A DNA stretch of 64,000 bases from Cycas panzhihuaensis. Taxonomy: Eukaryota > Cycadophyta. The notes beneath the pieces were generated by a model. It searched no databases and was not told the DNA's origin. It saw only the letters and a program-made list of their open reading frames with translations. Position numbers and translations under genes: made by a program. Of this stretch, positions 58,426-64,000 are shown piece after piece (position 1 is the stretch's first letter; every line of letters starts with the position of its first letter). Location: assembly GCA_023213395.1 (NCBI GenBank), contig CM041465.1, positions 125,557,741-125,621,740 on the forward strand, written 5' to 3'.

Positions 58426-59820
58426 TCATGTGTAGAATTTCTTGAGGAATTTCCCGTTAACAACTTTCTTAAATTCAATGCCCTCTAGGGTGGCAATCCT
58501 ATAAACATCGTTATTGAGACTCTCGAGAATGATAAAGGGGCCAATCCATTTGGGTCCAAATTTAGTTAAGCGATCATGGAGATATTCCAATTTGAGGACA
58601 TGGTCCCCAGGATACAAAGGACGAGAACAGAGGTGTTTATCATAGGTTCTTTGCGAGCGGGCTTTAGATGCAAGGTTAGCCTGGTAGGTAGCTAAACATC
58701 TCTCATCCAAGACCTCGAGGTCTAAGAGGTGAGCCTGATGGATAGACTCCTCATCGATGACACCTCAAAGGGAAACTCGTAGAGAGGGGATCTCCACTTC
58801 CAACGGGAGTACCGCCTCGGTCCCGTAAACTAGGGAGAATGGAGTCATTCCTGTAGCAACACAGATAGAGGTAAGATAGGCCCATAAAGCGAAAGGGAGC
58901 GGAAGGTGCCAATCTTTCTGAGATTGAGTAATGATTTTCTTTAAGATGTTAATAAGAGTCTTATTGAATGATTCAACTTGACCATTCGCCTAGGGGTAAT
59001 AAGAGGAAGAGGTTTTGTAAGAGATCTTAAATTTCTCACAAAGTTCATTTATCTCCTTATTATAAAAAGGGGTTCTATTATCTGTGATTAAGATGTCGGG
59101 AATCCTGAAGTAGTAAATGATGTGCTGGTAGACGAAATTAGGTATCGTCTTACCAGGGGTAGTAATTAGAGGGATAGCTTCTGCCCATTTGGTAAAATAC
59201 TTTGTGGCAGTCAAGATGAACTTATGCTACGATGAAGAGGGTAGTGATATGGCCCTGATGAGGTCCAGACCCCATTGAGCAAAGGGCCATGGAGATACGA
59301 TAGGATGAAGAGCCTCAGAAGGCATGTGGGAGATGTTGGCGTGCTCTTGATATCGCCGACATCTCAAAGCGTAAGCATGGGCATCTTTGAAGAGGGACGA
59401 CCAATAGTAGCCCATACGAAGGATCCTCTAGGGCATGGATTGGCCCCTAAAGTGGCCTCCTCAAATACCATGATGCCATTCGTGAAGTATCTGGTCTGCT
59501 TCGTTAGTAGTGACGCAACAGAGGAGGATCCCATCAAAGGATCTCTTGTACAATACTTCGTCCATGAGGAAGTATTACCTAGCAGAGGTCCGGATTTGAG
59601 ACCTAACCTTGTTATTGGCCTCAGGGCGGTACTACTGCTATGTGAGGTACCGCATGATGTCACCATACCACTCGCTATCAACGAGTGGATGGGAAGGAGT
59701 GCCATGAATGGTCAAGATAGACTCATTAGGAAGAGAATCGTCAATAGGGGCATCGAATGAGTTAGGGATAGGGGCATCTGTGAGATGTTCCACCACTACC
59801 ATCCCTTTCTTTAATTTCCT
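58426..59820 (-). pseudogene. Copy B integrase
   Basis: HHGI-stop-GGHFRG begins the zinc finger. ALRCRRYQEH has Tyr in place of the last Cys. TATKYFTKWAEAIPL has Lys (59200-59202) at the first catalytic Asp, as in copy A. ILITDNRTPFYNKEI keeps the second Asp and ANGQVESFNKTL the Glu. The C-terminal part (58426-58710, open) ends IGPFIILESL and VVNGKFLKKFY. Four or more stops occur. Confidence 0.88.
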
Positions 59821-59844
59821 GTTGACGATATGGAGATCAAATTC

Positions 59845-61089
59845 CTAAAGAAGGATAACCCAATGACCAGCCCTACCTGTCAGGTCAGAATGGGTAAGTA
59901 GATAGCGCAAGGGATCAGATTGAATGATCACCTTGGTAATGTTACTGAGCAAGTAGTGCCTAAACTTCTTGGTTACGTGAACCAATGAGAGGCATTCCTT
60001 CTCGGCCGGAGAATAGTTGAGTTCGACAGCCACGAAGGTGTGGATGATAAAGTAAATAACTCTCTCGACTCCCAAATCATCTTCCTGAGCCAGCATAGCG
60101 CCCAAAGACTCATCGGTTGTTGAGGTATAGAGGACAAAAGGCCTATCGAAGCAAGGGGGCACCAACGTTGGAGTGGAAGCAAGAGCCTCCTTAAGTCCTT
60201 TGAAGCCTTGTTGGGTCTTATCAGACCAAATAAACAGGGCTCCCTTCTTTAATAGGTTAGTCAAGGGTTTGGCATTCACGATGAAGTTTGCCAGGAAATG
60301 CTTGAGGAAACTGAGTCTACCTAGAAACGACTTAATCTGTCGTTGAGTTTTAGGCTGCGGCATGTCAAGGATCACCTTGACTTTGTTAGGGTCAATTTGA
60401 ATCCCTTGCTTTGACACAAGGAACCTAAGGAGTTTGTCAGAAGTGACAATAAATACACATTTGAGAGGACTAAAACTTACGTAGTACTTGCGACACTGCG
60501 TGAAGATGGCCCACAAGTTCAAAGGGCGACATGCTCTAACACGCGAGAGACCCATCATGTCATCCATGAAAACCTCCAACGCGCTGTTGGTAAGGTCATG
60601 GAAGATAAAATGCATCGCGCTTTGGTAAGTAGCGCCTACATTTTTGAGTTCGAAGGGTATTGCCTTATAGGGAAAGGCACCCCACAGAGTGGTGAATGCC
60701 ATCTTGTGGCAGTCTTTAGGAAAGATTTGAATCTGGTTGTAGCCAGAGACGCTGTCCATCAAGGACATGACTTCAAACCCGGTGATTCGATCAATGATCT
60801 GAACGATAAAAGGGAGTAGAAAGTTATCCTTAGGACATACATTGTTGATGTTGCGAAAGTCAACATATATCCAGATGGTCCTATTCTTTTTAGCAATGGG
60901 GACGATGTTGGACACCCATTTAGGGTAGTCAATGGAAGTAATGAGTCCAATATCTAAAAGTTTCTCAACCTCCATTTTAACAGCGATTGAGAGTTTAGGA
61001 TGGAGAGGATGCTGTTTCTGACGCACAGGGTGGGCGCCAGGAACTGTAGTAAGGTTGTGGGTGACGATGGAGTGGTCGATTCCCTTCAT
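59845..61089 (-). CDS. Copy B reverse transcriptase plus gypsy RNase H, 414 open codons
   Basis: The longest intact stretch of the window outside repeats. It begins inside the polyprotein (the ATG at 61089 is internal, after VFAWDYSDM in the same frame). RT motifs: EVEKLLDIGLITSIDYPKW, IYVDFRNINNVCPKDNFLLP, MSLMDSVSGYNQIQI, VGATYQSAMHFIFHDL, LEVFMDDMMGLSRV (catalytic FMDD), IKSFLGRLSFLKHFL. RNase H: FVLYTSTTDESLGAMLAQED, YSPAEKECLSLVHVTKKFRH, VIIQSDPLRYLLT, with all three acidic residues. The enzyme pair would copy element RNA into DNA. The frame ends at a TAA after GHWVILL. Openness may reflect chance or recent origin. Neighbouring domains are broken. Confidence 0.9.
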   Translation of the reverse strand: MKGIDHSIVTHNLTTVPGAHPVRQKQHPLHPKLSIAVKMEVEKLLDIGLITSIDYPKWVSNIVPIAKKNRTIWIYVDFRNINNVCPKDNFLLPFIVQIIDRITGFEVMSLMDSVSGYNQIQIFPKDCHKMAFTTLWGAFPYKAIPFELKNVGATYQSAMHFIFHDLTNSALEVFMDDMMGLSRVRACRPLNLWAIFTQCRKYYVSFSPLKCVFIVTSDKLLRFLVSKQGIQIDPNKVKVILDMPQPKTQRQIKSFLGRLSFLKHFLANFIVNAKPLTNLLKKGALFIWSDKTQQGFKGLKEALASTPTLVPPCFDRPFVLYTSTTDESLGAMLAQEDDLGVERVIYFIIHTFVAVELNYSPAEKECLSLVHVTKKFRHYLLSNITKVIIQSDPLRYLLTHSDLTGRAGHWVILL

Positions 61090-61446
61090 GTCAGAGTAAT
61101 CCCACGCAAAGACATCCCAAAACTCCTAGAACAATAGGGAATATTCCCTTACCTCATCAAGAGAGCATTCTACCCCCACCTCAATGACCTTACTCCGGGC
61201 GAGGACTATGTCCTGGGTTGCCTCCATGCACATGGCATTCCCCTCCTCGAAATAGAGGGGGGCAAGGTCAACGGGAAGAGATGGAACATGGGATGAAATT
61301 GGGTCCGCAAGTGTGGACCCAATCATGAAGACCTTCTAGTAGCCAAGCCTATGGTGACCAGAAGGAAGGTTAGATGCAGAGCCCACTAAGTGCTCAAGTA
61401 AACCCTCATCATCTTTGAAGTAATCCACCCCGTGGATGACCTTACT
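61090..61446 (-). pseudogene. Copy B RT upstream part
   Basis: EVGVECSLDEVREYSLLF at 61126-61180 is followed by a stop and then EFWDVFAWDYSDMKG, the conserved start of Ty3/gypsy RT. The polyprotein frame is therefore broken just before the open RT stretch. Confidence 0.75.
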
Positions 61447-62100
61447 TCAAATAGATGAGGTGCTAGAGGGAGTAGGAGCGATGGGACCATGATGGTCAGC
61501 AGACTGCCTAATATCCCTAGAAGACTCTAAGGGAGAGCCAGGAAAGGGCTCCTCATAAGGAGCAAAAGGAAGTTCCTCGAGGTCATCACCTGTGGGGGGT
61601 GATGGAGAGGAAGAGTCAAGGACTTGTGGGTTAATGTGTACAATGATATGTGACACAAGGGGATGGCTAGTCTCTCTAACAAGAGGAATTCTATGTTGGG
61701 ACCTAGAATAGGAAGGGTGCCTCCTACTAGTGCGGAGGAAAGAGACAAGATGAGGAAAATCCTTATCCTCGCCATGGGACTCGTCATTGCTAAACATGGT
61801 AAGGTACCCATAGCTCCCAACACCAATAGGAATGAAGCGGGTAAGGCTTGAGGAAGAAGATACATGATCTTCTTCAAGATGGGATGAATCAGGTATGCCA
61901 ATAGAGCAGGCCAAGGCATGAGTAGAAGGGTCTTTATCCTCCTTCATATGACCATGGCTTACTTGGTCGGCAGGACGAGCTTGTTTAATAGGTGGGTGTT
62001 CGTGGGAAACGACCCTCATTCGCCCATCATGGACGAACTTGAGTTGCCCCCAGTGGGTCAAACACACAGCTCCCATCTGATCGAGCCATGGCCAACCCAA
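61447..62100 (-). pseudogene. Copy B protease end and protease-RT linker
   Basis: 217 open codons. They start in the protease C-terminus (WPWLDQMGAVCLTHWGQLKF) and pass into a long Ser/His/acidic-rich linker with no domain. Copy A has the same segment in broken form. Confidence 0.75.
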
Positions 62101-62556
62101 AAGAAGATTGTAGTCGATGTCAACATCGAGGACTACAATATCAGTGAGGATAGTCTTGTCCTCGAGAGTGAGCGAGATTGAAATAGATCCTAATGGAGTC
62201 TTCTCGCTACCGTCATAGCCATGACATCACCATAGAATAGGTTCCAAGGCAGAAATGCCAAGCTCTTGCATAACGTGCAAGGGCATGGCATTAACGGAAG
62301 AACCATTGTCAACAATGGTCCTTCGCAAAGTACAGTATGGTGTATCAATAGTGATGGTGAAAGGGAAGTTCCATTGGCGTTCCCTTTCATAAGCAAGAGG
62401 AAGGTCTTTAGGGTCAAAGGAAATGATGGGCTCATGACTTTGGGTGATACCCAAAGCATGAACAGGCACGTCACCTAATCCTAAAGCTTCCAAAAAGAGT
62501 GTCCGTTGTTCGGGACAACTTCTCAAGACATCCATAATGGACATCATGGCGGCCAC
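62101..62556 (-). pseudogene. Copy B protease
   Basis: 62227-62556 is open: MDVLRSCPEQRTLFLEALGL, SFDPKDLPLAYERERQWNFP, then CTLRRTIVDNGSSVNAMPLH with the active-site Asp in DNGSS form. The frame stops after LEPILW, as in copy A. The shared stop position suggests it predates their separation or is a recurrent Trp/Gln-type change. Confidence 0.8.
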
Positions 62557-63075
62557 GATACAAAGCTCATCGACGATAGAAAAGGCCTTCCCCTTTATTG
62601 TGGGTTGAGGAAGGGCTCTCCTAAAATCGTAGCGACTTAGACGAACGGGAATAGTCTTGGGAAGTAATAGAACTTCTGGAAGGGAGGTTTCTGGAAGAAG
62701 ATCAGGGTGTGGAACAGATGAAGAGGTGCCAGCTACCTCTTTAGCGGCTTAAGACCAAGTTAAGGTATATAAAGAGGTGGCCTCAAGCATTTGGATCACC
62801 TTCTTTCCTTGATTTTGAGACCACGAAGGTGAAGGGGTATGATGGTTGGGGAAACACGAGGAAGAAGACGAATCCCACGCGCCCTTCCCTTTACCGTGTG
62901 AAGGATAGGAATTCAGAGATCTTCCACGGTTTCAGTTGTTCTTTGCTTGAGTATGATGATCACACTCCCTATGCTTGGGGAATGAATCCTTATGGACTTG
63001 TTGGTCAAGGTTGGGCCTTGAGGCCCATTTAGGAGATGAGTTACGTTAAGGGGCATCCCTAGGATGTTGAACCCG

Positions 63076-63117
63076 ACAATGTGCATTATCATGGAAACAT
63101 TCCCTGTGAATGGAACA
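63076..63117 (-). other. Copy B zinc knuckle (CHHC type)
   Basis: CSIHRECFHDNAHC, C-x2-H-x4-H-x4-C with all ligands, equivalent to the copy A knuckle. Confidence 0.8.
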
Positions 63118-63404
63118 TCGGTTCTTCTCAAGCGAGGAGTTAATTTTCCTTGCTTGAGAGGATTGGATGTTACCACCCTTAAGGGGAACAACTTGAGAAG
63201 CTTATTGGATGTGGGTGATGAAGGAGCTTGAAGTTTAAGTTCCTTCATCGTACATTCAAATGAACGTATAACAGAAGTGAGCGGATCTAAGGTCTTCTTA
63301 GTTGAATGAGAAGAAGACCTAGTGCATTGTTGTGGTTTGGTTTCTTTGGTTTGGAGTGGTGCATCATGTCGTTGTGAGGGCTTAAGGGGCTTCTTGAGTC
63401 CAGC

Positions 63405-63915
63405 CTAGATCTCAATAGCTTCAAGCGCTAAACACTTTACGATGGTAGAATCACATGTGGTTGCCCCCATGTTAAGGACTTCCACATGGACTTCAGGGTG
63501 AAGTGCATTAACGAAAAGGCCCCTCTTCAATTCCTCAGGCAAAGTAGCCTCAGTGGAATGGAGGAAGTCATGAAATCGCCACACAAAGTCACGATTCATC
63601 TCATCGTGACATTGTTTAAGCAAAAGGAGGGATTTCATTCCACTTAGGAAAATGTCCCTTGCTGGAAAGGGACTTGAGGATAAGTGCTTTGAAAGGAAGT
63701 TGGGTTTCCTTGCAAAGGCGCAACATAAAGAGCTATGCAAGATGGTGGGAAGGAGGGGTGAGGGACCGGGTTCTACCCATATGGGCCGCCCGTGGGTAGC
63801 GCAACCCCATATGGATGTAAAGGGTCCACCCCATAGATCAGGATGTGGTTCCCTTTACCGTGCTCCCAAGGCTGAGATGTATAGCCTGGGGGTACATAAA
63901 GAGAAACACCACTAG
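63405..63915 (-). pseudogene. Copy B gag, internally deleted
   Basis: 63405-63640 encodes MKSLLLLKQCHDEMNRDFVW and VNALHPEVHVEVLNMGATTC, matching the end of the copy A capsid. At about 63641-63645 the sequence jumps to the part equivalent to copy A 48935 onward. About 0.4 kb is lost, containing the W[YF] capsid core. The rest to the window end is the Pro/Gly-rich N-terminal region. Confidence 0.8.
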
Positions 63916-64000
63916 GTTGGATTTGAGTGCACGTGGGAGCAGATCCCACATGACTAGTAGTAGGGGTGTTAGTAGGACCTCTAGGCCTATTAAGAAATGC

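Larger units (their letters stand above)
54103..64000 (-). mobile_element. Ty3/gypsy element copy B, 5' end outside window
   Basis: Same family and orientation as copy A. It uses the middle LTR as its 3' LTR. From left to right it has the second RNase H, the antisense gene, integrase, RT-RNase H, protease, zinc knuckle and gag. Its 5' LTR would lie beyond 64000. Its RT-RNase H is open and its antisense gene is not deleted, but its gag is. Protein similarity to copy A is high in all domains. Confidence 0.8.

Noticed and set aside
59275-59760. 161-codon + strand open frame
   Set aside because: It is the equivalent antisense shadow in copy B. Its similarity to the frame at 44193-44771 follows from the conserved opposite-strand coding.

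Overview
The window is nuclear DNA of a land plant. It is AT-rich, holds no rRNA, tRNA or intact host gene, and consists of decayed plant-type retrotransposons (LINE, Ty1/copia, Ty3/gypsy) separated by very long compound dinucleotide/tetranucleotide microsatellites. The density of old, stop-riddled LTR elements fits a large-genome plant such as a gymnosperm or fern. That is an inference, because no diagnostic host gene is present.

Layout. 1-4.8 kb: AT-rich DNA with a small (TA)/(TG) microsatellite and a 5'-truncated LINE (3481-4343) bounded by a 12-bp target-site duplication. 4.8-8.9 kb: a copia-type LTR fragment that runs into a 3.8-kb microsatellite containing an 88-bp perfect palindrome. 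8.9-19.5 kb: a complete but dead Ty3/gypsy element on the + strand, called Ty3-1 here. It has LTRs of about 840 bp, gag, zinc knuckles, protease, an unusual linker with two further gag-like motifs, RT, RNase H and integrase. An extra 3' ORF follows the integrase. 19.5-28.4 kb: a microsatellite with about 178 bp of pure TA, a copia LTR, and a second Ty1/copia element (21588-25667, - strand) nested in the sequence beyond it, with a 5-bp TSD. 28.4-37.7 kb: about 9.2 kb of uninterrupted compound microsatellite. 37.7-64 kb: two head-to-tail copies of one Ty3/gypsy family on the - strand, copy A (left) and copy B (right, cut by the window end). They appear to share one 4-kb LTR at about 50136-54102.

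The most interesting system is the A/B family. Reading in its transcription direction, the order is LTR, PBS, gag, protease, RT, RNase H, integrase, then a gene on the opposite strand, then a second RNase H, then LTR. The opposite-strand gene has its own TATA box and a GT-AG intron, and its predicted product carries a plant-mobile-domain (PMD)-like signature. The second RNase H is of the cellular/archaeal type and lies beyond the integrase, not between the first RNase H and the integrase. It and the antisense gene diverge from a roughly 540-bp interval in both copies. Both integrases also carry lysine where the first catalytic aspartate is expected. Ty3-1 independently carries a PMD/DUF1985-like ORF, on the sense strand, 3' of its integrase.

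All protein-coding regions are interrupted by stops and frameshifts, except one 414-codon RT-RNase H stretch in copy B. LTR ends of the A/B family, clade names and ages are inferences. The TSDs, PBS matches, palindrome and motif positions were read directly from the sequence.
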